From an uncultured Prevotellaceae bacterium (GTDB taxonomy: Bacteria; Bacteroidota; Bacteroidia; Bacteroidales; Bacteroidaceae), in contig CAMPCG010000022.1 in assembly GCA_946644025.1 (NCBI GenBank), positions 1 through 18,331 on the forward strand: a stretch of 18,331 bases of DNA. Reading direction: 5' to 3'. A program made the position numbers and the translations under genes. Within the stretch, counting starts at the first letter, position 1. Each line of letters begins with the position of its first letter. The notes beneath the pieces are model-generated. The model saw only the letters and a program-made list of their open reading frames with translations. It was not told the DNA's origin and ran no database searches. This document shows positions 1-7,337 of this stretch, piece after piece.

Positions 1-526
<526 letters not shown>

Positions 527-586
527 CTAAATAATAAATAATGAATAATAAATAGTAAATGCTCGCCTGGAGCAAAAAAGGGGCTT

Positions 587-856
587 TTACTCAATGACAG
601 CCAGGACGTCGCTCTGGCGCATCATGAGGAACTTCTCGCCGTCGAGCTCAATCTCGGTGCCTGAGTATTTGCCGTAGAGCACCTGATCGCCCTCTTTGAG
701 AATCATCTCCTCGTCCTTTGTTCCTTTACCGACGGCCTTGATGGTGCCGCGCAGTGGTTTCTCCTTGGCGGTGTCGGGGATGATGATGCCGCCTACTTTC
801 TCTTCAGCCGGTGCGGGAAGTACGAGCACCCGGTCTGCTAATGGTTTGATAGTCAT
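587..856 (-). CDS. groES: GroES co-chaperonin (10 kDa)
   Basis: The 89-residue product, starting [20 protein letters not shown], has the size and layout of GroES, the seven-membered lid that caps GroEL in the cytoplasm. The N-terminal IKPLADRV strand is typical. A mobile loop containing [14 protein letters not shown] at about residues 21-34 carries the hydrophobic Gly-Gly-Ile-Ile-Ile contact with GroEL. The end ([13 protein letters not shown]) is the usual C-terminal strand. It is the first gene of the groES-groEL pair. The leader is about 50-75 nt and is preceded by a sigma-54-like promoter candidate rather than the usual Bacteroidetes promoter. Confidence 0.97.
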   Translation of the reverse strand: MTIKPLADRVLVLPAPAEEKVGGIIIPDTAKEKPLRGTIKAVGKGTKDEEMILKEGDQVLYGKYSGTEIELDGEKFLMMRQSDVLAVIE

Positions 857-913
857 AATGCTTATTTTTTTGTTGTTGTTAATGAATGGTTTGTCTGTCT
901 ACCTCACTGCTTT

Positions 914-931
914 GCGAAAAGCGTGCCAAAA
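914..931 (-). promoter_or_regulatory. Candidate sigma-54 (-24/-12) promoter for groES-groEL
   Basis: Read on the minus strand, 931-914 gives TTTTGGCACGCTTTTCGC. This matches the RpoN consensus TGGCACG-N4-TTGC at all but one position and keeps the required GG and GC exactly 10 bases apart. The predicted start would be about 45-50 nt upstream of groES. No TAnnTTTG element was seen on this strand between 857 and 1000. The match is visible; its use by RpoN is inference. Confidence 0.5.
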
Positions 932-955
932 CGCCAGGACTGACAATTTGGCACG
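922..955. repeat. 9-bp perfect inverted repeat over the groES promoter
   Basis: CGTGCCAAA at 922-930 is repeated inverted as TTTGGCACG at 947-955, with a 16-nt spacer. The left arm is the -24 box of the candidate sigma-54 promoter. The right arm could be a second GG-type element or half of an operator. The plus-oriented arm lacks a GC at the right distance, so it is not itself a good promoter. Confidence 0.6.
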
Positions 956-1025
956 AAACGGGGGCTTTTTGGCCCATTTTTGCATCTTTTATGTTACGGC
1001 GTGCGCCCGTTTCGGGAAATATCAC

Positions 1026-1033
1026 TACTTTTG
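1026..1033 (+). promoter_or_regulatory. Bacteroidetes -7 element for the lipoprotein gene
   Basis: TACTTTTG matches the TAnnTTTG -7 consensus. Transcription would begin near 1040, leaving a leader of about 90 nt before the ATG at 1131. There is no clean TTTG about 20 bp upstream, so only half of the promoter is recognisable. Confidence 0.45.
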
Positions 1034-1130
1034 CGCTGAAAAATCGGCCCTCGGAGTTTGGGCCGTCCAAAGTCTGAGAGGCAAAAGAAGTATAGAAACT
1101 AAACTTAATATTAACGTCTAATTTACCATT

Positions 1131-1736
1131 ATGAAAAGGAAAACCCTTATCCTTCTGGCAGCCGCCACGCTCATGCTGAGCGGCTGCGGAATGACCGGCC
1201 AGTCGGGACTGGGCGGCATCCTGGGCAACAGCGAGACCATCGGCAACGTCATCACCAGCGTGCTGGGACTGACGAAGGTGAGCCAGCACGACATCATCGG
1301 CAACTGGTCCTACTATCAGCCGGGCTGTGCCTTCACCACCGAGCAGCTGCTGAAGAAAGCCGGCGGAGAGCTGGCCGCCGCCGAGATTAAGACAAAGGTG
1401 AAGCCCTACTACGACCAGGCGGGGGTGAGCGCGGAGAACACGAAGATAAGCTTCGGCGAGGACGGACGCTTCACCGCCGTCATTGCGGGGAAGCAGTTCA
1501 GCGGCACCTATACCTACGACGAGGCGCAGTCGAAAATCAGCATGAAGAGCCTGCTCTTCACCGTCAACTGCTATGCAAAGAAAAATGCCGGCAGCATGGC
1601 ATTCCTCTTCGAGTCGTCAAAGCTGCTGACGGTGCTGCAGGGCCTGTCGGCCATCAGCGGCAGCACCGAGCTGCAGACCATCGGCGAACTGGCAAAGCAG
1701 TACGACGGGGTCCGCATCGGCTTCGACATGAAGTGA
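1131..1736 (+). CDS. Small envelope lipoprotein, DUF4923-like
   Basis: The 201-residue product begins with a lipoprotein signal: MKRKT, a hydrophobic stretch, then LSGC with the lipidated Cys at residue 19. The mature part opens with a Gly-rich linker (residues 20-33). A globular domain follows, containing IIGNWSYYQPGCAFTTE near 55-71, a likely beta-rich core, and paired Cys residues (about 66 and 147) that could form a disulfide in the periplasm. I believe it is a DUF4923-type protein, a Bacteroidales family of about 200 residues with no known function; this assignment is from memory. No surface-export acidic signal follows the Cys, so it is probably periplasm-facing. It is transcribed divergently from groES and convergently with the prenyl synthase. 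The ATG follows an A/T-rich leader without a Shine-Dalgarno, as is usual here. Confidence 0.85.
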   Translation: MKRKTLILLAAATLMLSGCGMTGQSGLGGILGNSETIGNVITSVLGLTKVSQHDIIGNWSYYQPGCAFTTEQLLKKAGGELAAAEIKTKVKPYYDQAGVSAENTKISFGEDGRFTAVIAGKQFSGTYTYDEAQSKISMKSLLFTVNCYAKKNAGSMAFLFESSKLLTVLQGLSAISGSTELQTIGELAKQYDGVRIGFDMK

Positions 1737-1754
1737 TTTAAGGGACGCTGACGC

Positions 1755-1864
1755 GTGTCGTTATATCGAAGTATCGTTATATCGAAGTATCGTTATATCG
1801 AAGTATCGTTATATCGAAGTATCGTTATATCGAAGTGTCGTTATATCGAAGTGTCGTTATATCG
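1755..1864. repeat. 16-bp tandem repeat (GTATCGTTATATCGAA), 6.9 copies
   Basis: Six full units begin at 1755, 1771, 1787, 1803, 1819 and 1835, with a partial seventh at 1851-1864. Units 2-5 are identical; units 1, 6 and 7 have G for A at position 3. The tract fills the gap between two convergent genes. The unit length is not a multiple of three, and the reading frame across it is an artefact. Confidence 0.95.
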
Positions 1865-1930
1865 TTATCTCGATATCTCGATATATCGATATTTCGATAT
1901 TTCGATACAAAACGATATAACGACACTTCG
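1847..1930. repeat. 20-bp perfect inverted repeat with AT-rich loop, likely hairpin
   Basis: The 20 bases at 1847-1866 (CGAAGTGTCG then TTATATCGTT) recur inverted at 1911-1930. The left arm is the last copies of the 16-bp array. The 44-nt loop is a run of further self-complementary TATCGATA-like words, and degenerate inverted copies continue to about 1975. The structure lies just beyond the ends of both convergent genes, so it could act as a bidirectional transcription barrier, although no T-tract marks a classical terminator. Confidence 0.8.
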
Positions 1931-1977
1931 CTACAACGCTATAACGGCTCTTCGCTACAAAGTATAGCGGCTTTTCG

Positions 1978-2967
1978 TTACCATTTGCGGTGCAGCATGT
2001 CGTGCATGTAGCGCCGCAATTGTTTTTTGCTGTCCTCGGGCACGGAGACCTTCGTCAGCAGGCTGTCGGCCTGGTCGAAGTAGGAGTTGATCTTCTGCTC
2101 GCAGAGGCTGCGTATGCCTATCTCGTCGTAGAGGCGGGTGACGGCCTTGATCTTCTCCTGGCGGTCGGTGTCGGGGCGTGAGGCCTCGGGCGAAATCCAG
2201 CCCAGCAGCTCCTCGCGCTGACGGGCGTCGGAGCGGTTCACGGCGTTGATGAGCATGTAGGTCTTCTTGTTGCAGGTGATGTCGCCGCCGATGGCCTTTC
2301 CGAAGACCTTCGGGTCGCCATAGACGTCGAGCAGGTCGTCCTGCAGCTGGAAGGCCAGGCCCAGCTTCTCGCCCACGCTGTAGAGCAGGTCGGCATCGTC
2401 ACGGGAGGCGTCGCCCAGGATGGCCCCAATCTTCATGGCACAGGCCAGCAGCACGCTCGTCTTCAGGCGAATCATCTCGATGTACTCGTCCTCGGTCACG
2501 TCGAGGCGCGTCTCGAAGTCCATGTCGTACTGCTGGCCCTCGCCAATCTCCAGGGCCGTCTCGGTGAAGAGGTCCATGACGCGCGGCAGATAGGCTTCGG
2601 GCACCTGCTGCATACGCTGGTAGGCCAGCACGAGCATGGAGTCGCCCGAGAGGATGGCGGTGTTGGCGTCCCACTTCTTGTGTACCGTGGGGTGGCCGCG
2701 TCGCACGTCGGCGTTGTCCATCAGGTCGTCGTGCAGCAGCGTGTAGTTGTGGTAGGTCTCCAGTCCCAGGGCGGGCATGATGATGTCCTCGGGATGCTCC
2801 TTGAAGAGGTTGTAGGTGAGGAGCATGAGCACGGGGCGTATGCGCTTGCCGCCCAGCGAGAGGACGTACTTCACGGGCTCATAGAGCGAGGCGGGACGAC
2901 GGTCGTAGGGCAGACGGTCGAGGGCCTCGTTGACGGTCTTGAGGATTTGGTCTGAAGTCTGAATCAT
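1978..2967 (-). CDS. Polyprenyl diphosphate synthase (FPP/GGPP synthase family)
   Basis: The 329-residue protein is a trans-prenyltransferase that condenses allylic diphosphates with isopentenyl diphosphate. Visible motifs are GGKRIRP (residues 39-45) for IPP binding, the first aspartate-rich motif DDLMD (80-84), RRGHPT (89-94), LKTSVL (168-173), and the second aspartate-rich motif QLQDDLLD (207-214). The first motif is the short DDxxD form without the two-residue insertion of bacterial FPP synthases, and Tyr75 sits at position -5. In studied enzymes that pattern goes with C20-type (type I GGPP synthase) chain-length control, so geranylgeranyl diphosphate is a plausible product, but sequence alone does not settle this. 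It follows tonB on the same strand after 67 bp and probably shares its transcript. Confidence 0.93.
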   Translation of the reverse strand: MIQTSDQILKTVNEALDRLPYDRRPASLYEPVKYVLSLGGKRIRPVLMLLTYNLFKEHPEDIIMPALGLETYHNYTLLHDDLMDNADVRRGHPTVHKKWDANTAILSGDSMLVLAYQRMQQVPEAYLPRVMDLFTETALEIGEGQQYDMDFETRLDVTEDEYIEMIRLKTSVLLACAMKIGAILGDASRDDADLLYSVGEKLGLAFQLQDDLLDVYGDPKVFGKAIGGDITCNKKTYMLINAVNRSDARQREELLGWISPEASRPDTDRQEKIKAVTRLYDEIGIRSLCEQKINSYFDQADSLLTKVSVPEDSKKQLRRYMHDMLHRKW

Positions 2968-3034
2968 AGTTATTGAGATTTAGGGTGTTGCTGCGATGGA
3001 ATCGCAGCGTAAGAAACGTTACGCTTTCTGTCGT

Positions 3035-3739
3035 TTACAGCCTGAACTCTACGGGTATGCATACCTTCGTGCGGCAGGGCTGTCCGTTCTGCATCCCGGC
3101 TGTCCAGCGGGGCATCATGCGCAGCACGCGGAGCACCTCGCGGTCGAAGATGACGTTCTTCGACGGCACGGCGATGGCCACGTTGGTGATGGAGCCGTCC
3201 TTGTTGACGATGAATTCGGCCACCACCTTGCCCGTCATCTTCCTTTCCTCCAACTGCTTGGGGTAGTGCAGGTTGCGGGTGAGCCACTTCATCATCTCCA
3301 CGGGGCCGCCGGGAAACTGCGGCAGGTCCTCGACCACGCGGAAGCTCACGGCCTCCTCGTCGTCGTCGGGTGGGGGAGGCATCAGCTCTTCCTCCTCCTC
3401 CTGGGCCTCCATGTCGCTGTTCACGTCGGTCTCCACGGGCTGCTCCTCCTGCTGCGGCTCGGGCTCAGTCTCTACCTCGGCCACCACGAGCTTGGTGGCG
3501 GGCTTGGGCTCGGCCTTCGGGGCCAGCACCAGCTCGTTCTCTGGGCGCAGCAGCGACGACAGCTCGGGGTCCATGGCCAGCTGTTCGAGCAGCTCGGGGT
3601 CGTCGAGCGGGTCGTCGGGTGTGATGTTGTACTCCAGCGCGACGAACAGCGCGGCCAGGGCCAGCAGCAGTCCCAGGAGGAAACGCTGCGGCCAGCTTCG
3701 CTCAAGGTCGGCGGAGGGAGTCTTCTTCTGTTCCAGCAT
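3035..3739 (-). CDS. tonB: TonB energy transducer
   Basis: The 234-residue protein has a short cytoplasmic N-terminus, one membrane segment at about residues 20-37 (FLLGLLLALAALFVALEY), a long periplasmic linker rich in Glu, Asp and Pro (about 40-130), and a C-terminal TonB domain (about 145-234). The C-terminal domain shows LHYPKQLEERKMTGKVVAEF (158-176) and VNKDGSI (178-184), the typical YP...G.V...F.V...G motif. The role is to carry proton-motive-force energy from ExbB/ExbD in the inner membrane to outer-membrane receptors such as SusC proteins. The linker is unusually acidic and Glu-rich (residues 98-130), not the Pro-Lys type of E. coli. exbB and exbD are not adjacent. The downstream neighbour is the prenyl synthase. 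Confidence 0.92.
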   Translation of the reverse strand: MLEQKKTPSADLERSWPQRFLLGLLLALAALFVALEYNITPDDPLDDPELLEQLAMDPELSSLLRPENELVLAPKAEPKPATKLVVAEVETEPEPQQEEQPVETDVNSDMEAQEEEEELMPPPPDDDEEAVSFRVVEDLPQFPGGPVEMMKWLTRNLHYPKQLEERKMTGKVVAEFIVNKDGSITNVAIAVPSKNVIFDREVLRVLRMMPRWTAGMQNGQPCRTKVCIPVEFRL

Positions 3740-3775
3740 CTGTAGTGGCGTGCATCTTCTGTGATATCAATCGTG

Positions 3776-3783
3776 CAAAGGTA
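3776..3783 (-). promoter_or_regulatory. -7 element for tonB and the prenyl synthase
   Basis: The minus strand reads TACCTTTG, an exact TAnnTTTG match, 37 bp upstream of the tonB start. No TTTG sits at the ideal distance; the nearest is only 13 bp away, so the -33 half is weak. Confidence 0.5.
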
Positions 3784-3911
3784 CGAAGATTTGCAGCAAA
3801 GAGTGCCCCTTTTGTCCTTAAACTTTGTTAAGCCGCCCTTCCTCTCGCTCCGGGGCCGGGGGCGAAAGGTGGTCGGTCGGTCAGCCTGTCGGGTAAAAAA
3901 GGACGTAAAAG

Positions 3912-3943
3912 TTTGCTCGTTCAGCCAATAATGTGTACCTTTG
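3912..3943 (+). promoter_or_regulatory. Bacteroidetes housekeeping promoter for the SGNH esterase
   Basis: TTTG at 3912-3915 and TACCTTTG at 3936-3943 are separated by 20 bp, an excellent match to the TTTG/TAnnTTTG promoter. Transcription should begin near 3950, giving a leader of about 40 nt before the ATG at 3991. Confidence 0.8.
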
Positions 3944-3990
3944 CCCTGTCAAAACTTTAAACCATAAACAAACAATTAAGAGCAACTGCC

Positions 3991-5832
3991 ATGAAAAGGA
4001 TTACATTCATGCTGGCCTGTCTGCTGACGACGGGCATCGCCCTGGCCGACGGCCACTGGGTAGGAACGTGGGGCACGGCTCCGCAACTGGTAGAGACAAA
4101 CAACAACCCGCCGTCGCCGGGACTGGCCAACAACTCGCTGCGCCAGATAGTCCAGGTGTCGATAGGCGGCGAGCGCGTGAGGCTGAAGCTGACCAACGAG
4201 TTCAGCACGGGCAGCACCGTCATCAAGGCCGTGGAGCTGGCCTACGCCACGACGGCGGGCAGCAGCAGCGACATCGACGAGGCATCGGCCGTGAGCCTCA
4301 CCTTTGGCGGCAATGCCGGCGTGACCATCCCGGCGAAGGGCAAGGCCGTGTCCGACGCTGTCGACTTCCACCTCGACGGACGTCAGAACGTGGCCATCAC
4401 CATCCACTACGGCTCGGCATCGTCGACGAGCGTCAGCGGCCATCCCGGCTCGCGTACCACCTCTTATCTGAAGAAGGGAAACACCACCGACTTTAGCGGT
4501 GCCACGAAGACCGACCACTGGTACAACATCCTGGCGCTGGAAGTGGAGGCCCCCGAACAGACCGGCGCCGTGGCCATCCTGGGCAACAGCATCACCGACG
4601 GCCGCGGCTCGACCACCAACGCTCAGAACCGCTGGCCCGACGTGCTCTCGCGCCGGCTCAACGCCGCTATGTCGGCTCCCGCACAGGTCGGCGTGCTCAA
4701 CATGGGCATTGGCGGCAACTGCGTGTTGGGCGGCGGACTGGGTCCGGCCGCCGTAGAGCGATACCAGCGCGACCTGCTCGGACAGGAGGGCGTGAAGTGG
4801 ATTATCCTCTTTGAGGCCGTCAACGACCTGGGATATACCGGCAACGGCGTGCAGACGGCAAAGCGCATCATCGATGTCTACAGGCAAATCATTAGGGAGG
4901 CCCACCAGAAGGGCATCTACGTCTTCGGAGCAACCGTCACCCCCTTCAAGGGAAACAGCTACTACACCGAAGACCACGAGAAGGGACGCAGCACGCTGAA
5001 CAAGTGGGTGCGCACGACGAAGATGCTCGACGGCGTGATTGACTTCGACCGCGCCGTGCGCAACCCCGAGGACACCGCCGCCATGCAGTCGCAGTTCCTC
5101 TTCGAGAACGACTGGCTCCACCTCAACGCCAAGGGCTACGAGACCATGGGCGGATGTATTGACCTGAGCCTCTTTACCAAGACCGACGCCCTGGCTGCCG
5201 ACGACGAGGAGGACGACTACGGCGAGGCCCTTTGGATAGAGGCCGAGTCGCTGCGCAACGGCACCATGGGCACCGCTTTCCAGCTGGTGGACGACGCAGC
5301 AGCATCGGCAGGGAAATATCTGAAGACCACCGACCAGACGGCCAGCGGCGCTCCCACCGACGATGCTCACCGGCTCTCGGCCTCCTTCACCGTCAAGACC
5401 GACGACACCTATTATATATACGCGCGTGTGCTCTGCCCCACATGGGACGACGACAGCTACTGGGTGAGCGTGGACAGCCCGCTCAACGGCTATTTCGCCA
5501 ACGGACTGCAGACCAACTCGTGGGACTGGAAGGAACTTTACCACGGCAACCTCCAGGCCGGACAGCACACGCTGTGGCTGGGCGGGCGCGAAGACGGTGC
5601 CTGTCTGGACAAGCTCTGCATCACCGCCAACCCCGAACCGCCAACAGGAATGGGAGGTTCGGCCGTGGCGACTTCCGTCAGCCAGCGCCGAGCCTCCCAT
5701 GCGGAGTCGGTTGAATATTATTCCCTGGACGGTGTGCGGCTCAGCGGCAGCAGCGCCCCGGGACCCTGCATCGAGCTGCGGCGCAGCAACGACGGGGCAG
5801 TGGTTTCACGCAAGATTGTTGCACGGCATTAG
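3991..5832 (+). CDS. Secreted SGNH/GDSL esterase with C-terminal carbohydrate-binding-like domain
   Basis: The 613-residue protein opens with a signal peptide (MKRITFMLACLLTTGIALADG). An N-terminal beta-rich domain (about 22-190, HWVGTWGTAPQ) precedes an SGNH hydrolase domain (about 192-395). The four blocks are visible: GNSITDG with nucleophile Ser200; NMGIGGN with the oxyanion Gly near 241; EAVNDLG with Asn278; and DWLHLN with Asp374 and His377. An acidic linker (about 400-410, ADDEEDDYGE) leads to a beta-sandwich resembling CBM6/35 modules (about 413-550, IEAESLRNG, DDTYYIYARV, GLQTNSWDW). The tail YYSLDGVRLSG from about residue 576 resembles the C-terminal element common on secreted Bacteroidales proteins. 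Related enzymes remove acetyl or acyl groups from polysaccharides, so a periplasmic or surface carbohydrate esterase is likely; the substrate is unknown. It is monocistronic, with a clear promoter and terminator. Confidence 0.9.
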   Translation: MKRITFMLACLLTTGIALADGHWVGTWGTAPQLVETNNNPPSPGLANNSLRQIVQVSIGGERVRLKLTNEFSTGSTVIKAVELAYATTAGSSSDIDEASAVSLTFGGNAGVTIPAKGKAVSDAVDFHLDGRQNVAITIHYGSASSTSVSGHPGSRTTSYLKKGNTTDFSGATKTDHWYNILALEVEAPEQTGAVAILGNSITDGRGSTTNAQNRWPDVLSRRLNAAMSAPAQVGVLNMGIGGNCVLGGGLGPAAVERYQRDLLGQEGVKWIILFEAVNDLGYTGNGVQTAKRIIDVYRQIIREAHQKGIYVFGATVTPFKGNSYYTEDHEKGRSTLNKWVRTTKMLDGVIDFDRAVRNPEDTAAMQSQFLFENDWLHLNAKGYETMGGCIDLSLFTKTDALAADDEEDDYGEALWIEAESLRNGTMGTAFQLVDDAAASAGKYLKTTDQTASGAPTDDAHRLSASFTVKTDDTYYIYARVLCPTWDDDSYWVSVDSPLNGYFANGLQTNSWDWKELYHGNLQAGQHTLWLGGREDGACLDKLCITANPEPPTGMGGSAVATSVSQRRASHAESVEYYSLDGVRLSGSSAPGPCIELRRSNDGAVVSRKIVARH

Positions 5833-5850
5833 GCCGTGCAACTTTTTTTT
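5818..5850 (+). terminator. Rho-independent terminator of the SGNH esterase gene
   Basis: A perfect 10-bp stem, GTTGCACGGC (5818-5827) and GCCGTGCAAC (5833-5842), encloses a 5-nt loop ATTAG and is followed by eight T residues (5843-5850). The TAG stop codon lies in the loop, so the stem overlaps the last codons. There is no T-tract on the minus strand, so it should not stop rubrerythrin transcription efficiently. Confidence 0.93.
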
Positions 5851-5864
5851 CGTCTCCCGGCGGC

Positions 5865-6407
5865 TTAGTAGTTCTCGGCCTTCACCTGGAAGTACGACTG
5901 CGGATGGTTGCAGACGGGGCACTCCTCGGGAGCCTTCTTTCCGATGACGATGTGTCCGCAGTTGGCACACTGCCATACCACGTCGCCGTCCTTCGAGAAG
6001 ACGCGCTCTTTCTTCACGTTGTCCAGCAGTCGGCGGTAGCGCTCCTCGTGAGCCTTCTCGATGGCGGCCACGCCCTCAAACTTCTCGGCAATCTCGGGGA
6101 ATCCCTCCTCGCGTGCCTCCCGTGCCATGCGGGCATACATGTCGGTCCACTCGAAATTCTCTCCGCCGGCGGCAGCCTCGAGGTTCGAGGCCGTGTCCTT
6201 GATGGCTCCGCCCTCGAGCAGCTTGAACCACATCTTGGCGTGTTCCTTCTCGTTGGCAGCCGTCTCCTCGAAGATGGCGGCTATCTGTACGAAGCCGTCT
6301 TTCTTGGCCTTCGATGCCCAGTACGAGTACTTGTTGCGGGCCATCGACTCTCCGGCGAAGGCCTCCTGCAGATTCTTCTCTGTCTTTGTTCCTTTCAGTT
6401 CTTTCAT
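5865..6407 (-). CDS. rbr: Rubrerythrin (peroxide-reducing diiron protein)
   Basis: The 180-residue cytoplasmic protein starts at [13 protein letters not shown]. It has an N-terminal ferritin-like four-helix domain (about 1-135) and a C-terminal rubredoxin-like domain (about 143-180). Diiron ligands of the usual spacing are visible: Glu20 in FAGES, Glu53 and His56 in NEKEH, Glu97 in the REARE region, and Glu117 and His120 in IEKAH. The rubredoxin Fe site is Cys147-x2-Cys150 and Cys163-x2-Cys166. The family reduces hydrogen peroxide with electrons passed through the rubredoxin centre and protects anaerobes from oxygen. The frame stays open for 53 codons upstream, but that part is a low-complexity Pro/Thr/Asn-rich repeat translation, so the start at 6407 is preferred. 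It ends 32 bp from the convergent esterase gene. Confidence 0.95.
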   Translation of the reverse strand: MKELKGTKTEKNLQEAFAGESMARNKYSYWASKAKKDGFVQIAAIFEETAANEKEHAKMWFKLLEGGAIKDTASNLEAAAGGENFEWTDMYARMAREAREEGFPEIAEKFEGVAAIEKAHEERYRRLLDNVKKERVFSKDGDVVWQCANCGHIVIGKKAPEECPVCNHPQSYFQVKAENY

Positions 6408-6410
6408 AGT

Positions 6411-6530
6411 GTTTTGGGTGTTTTGGGTATTTTGGGTTTTGGGTGTTAGGTGAGTGTTAGGTGGGTGTTGGGTGGGTGATGAGTGGGTGTTGAGTGGTTG
6501 TTGAGTGGGTGTTGGGTGGGTGTTGGGTGG
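6411..6530 (+). repeat. G/T-rich degenerate tandem repeat with G-quadruplex motifs
   Basis: The plus strand here is nearly all G and T (words such as GGGTGTTGGGTGGGTG and TTTTGGG), and the minus strand reads CAACACCCA repeats. Two sets of four GGG runs fit G-quadruplex rules: 6416-6443 (loops of 6, 6 and 4 nt) and 6507-6527 (loops of 4, 1 and 4 nt). The tract lies immediately upstream of rbr, so the G-rich strand is the template strand for its leader. No TAnnTTTG promoter is visible for rbr in 6408-6587. Confidence 0.85.
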
Positions 6531-6587
6531 TTCTCTTTGCGGAAGAACATTCCTCTCACCCCTCACCTCTCACCCCTAAAACCCCCA

Positions 6588-7337
6588 TCAGTCATCCTGT
6601 GGCAGCGGCAGGGCGGCAAGTGCCTCTGCGGCCGACTTGATGTTATTGTTTACTGTGTCCTCGCGTATCTTTCCGTCGCGCAGCACGATGTTGCGGCTGG
6701 CATATTCGGCAATCTCGGGGTTGTGGGTGACGAAGATGATGGTGTGTCCCTTGCGGAAGAGCTCCTGGAAGAGCACGAGCACCTCGAAGCTGGTGCGCGT
6801 GTCGAGGTTGCCGGTAGCCTCGTCGGCCAGCAGCACGGCGGGGTCGTTGACCAGTGCGCGGGCGATGGCCACTCGCTGCATCTGTCCGCCCGACATCTGG
6901 TTGCTCTTGTGTTCCAGTCGGTCGCCCAGCCCCACGGCCTGCAGGGCTTTGACGGCGGCCTCGCGTCGCTGTCTGGCGTTGTACTTCGAGTTATACATCA
7001 GCGGCAGCTCCACGTTCTCCACGGCGGTGGTCTTGGCCAGCAGGTTGTAGTTCTGGAAGACGAAGCCTATCTTCTGGTTCCGCAGGTGGGCGCGCTGCGT
7101 CTTCGACATCGTTCTTACGGAGATGCCGTCGAGGAAATACTCCCCGCTGGTGGGCGTGTCGAGGCATCCCAGCTGGTTGAGCAGCGTGGACTTGCCGCTT
7201 CCCGACGTGCCCTGTATGGTGACGAACTCGCCCTCGTATATCTTGAACGACACGCCGCGCAGGGCCTTCACCGTCTCGCTGCCCACCTGGAAGTAGCGCT
7301 TCACGTTCTGCAGCTCGATGACAACTTTCCTCTCCAT
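6588..7337 (-). CDS. ABC transporter ATPase, MacB/LolD type
   Basis: The 249-residue protein is a complete single nucleotide-binding domain: Walker A GTSGSGKST (43-51), Q-loop Gln95 in VFQNYN, signature MSGGQMQR (148-155), Walker B VLLADE (168-173), D-loop GNLD, and H-loop His205 in FVTHN. The MSGGQMQR signature and ADEATGNLD are characteristic of the MacB/LolD/FtsE group, which acts with FtsX-like permeases in peptide or lipoprotein extraction and efflux. It has no membrane segment, so it needs a separate permease. Its ATG lies directly after the adaptor's stop codon (7338-7340, read on the minus strand), so the two are translationally linked. No permease gene follows; the next gene is rbr, past 180 bp of repeats. 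Confidence 0.94.
   Translation of the reverse strand: MERKVVIELQNVKRYFQVGSETVKALRGVSFKIYEGEFVTIQGTSGSGKSTLLNQLGCLDTPTSGEYFLDGISVRTMSKTQRAHLRNQKIGFVFQNYNLLAKTTAVENVELPLMYNSKYNARQRREAAVKALQAVGLGDRLEHKSNQMSGGQMQRVAIARALVNDPAVLLADEATGNLDTRTSFEVLVLFQELFRKGHTIIFVTHNPEIAEYASRNIVLRDGKIREDTVNNNIKSAAEALAALPLPQDD

Noticed and set aside
947..964. A second sigma-54 promoter on the plus strand from the other inverted arm
   Set aside because: TTTGGCACGAAACGGGGGC has GG at -24 but GG rather than GC at the -12 position, so the spacing rule fails.
1755..1967. A 70-codon reading frame rich in Ser, Tyr, Arg and Ile
   Set aside because: It is a translation of the 16-bp tandem repeat and its inverted tail; the repeat unit is not a multiple of three and there is no protein-like composition.
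3976..5700. A 574-codon frame opposite the SGNH esterase gene
   Set aside because: Same antisense artefact; the plus-strand protein has an intact signal peptide and catalytic blocks.
6408..6566. A 53-codon N-terminal extension of rubrerythrin
   Set aside because: It is Pro/Thr/Asn/His-rich and comes entirely from the low-complexity repeat. Rubrerythrins begin at the MKELKGTKT position.
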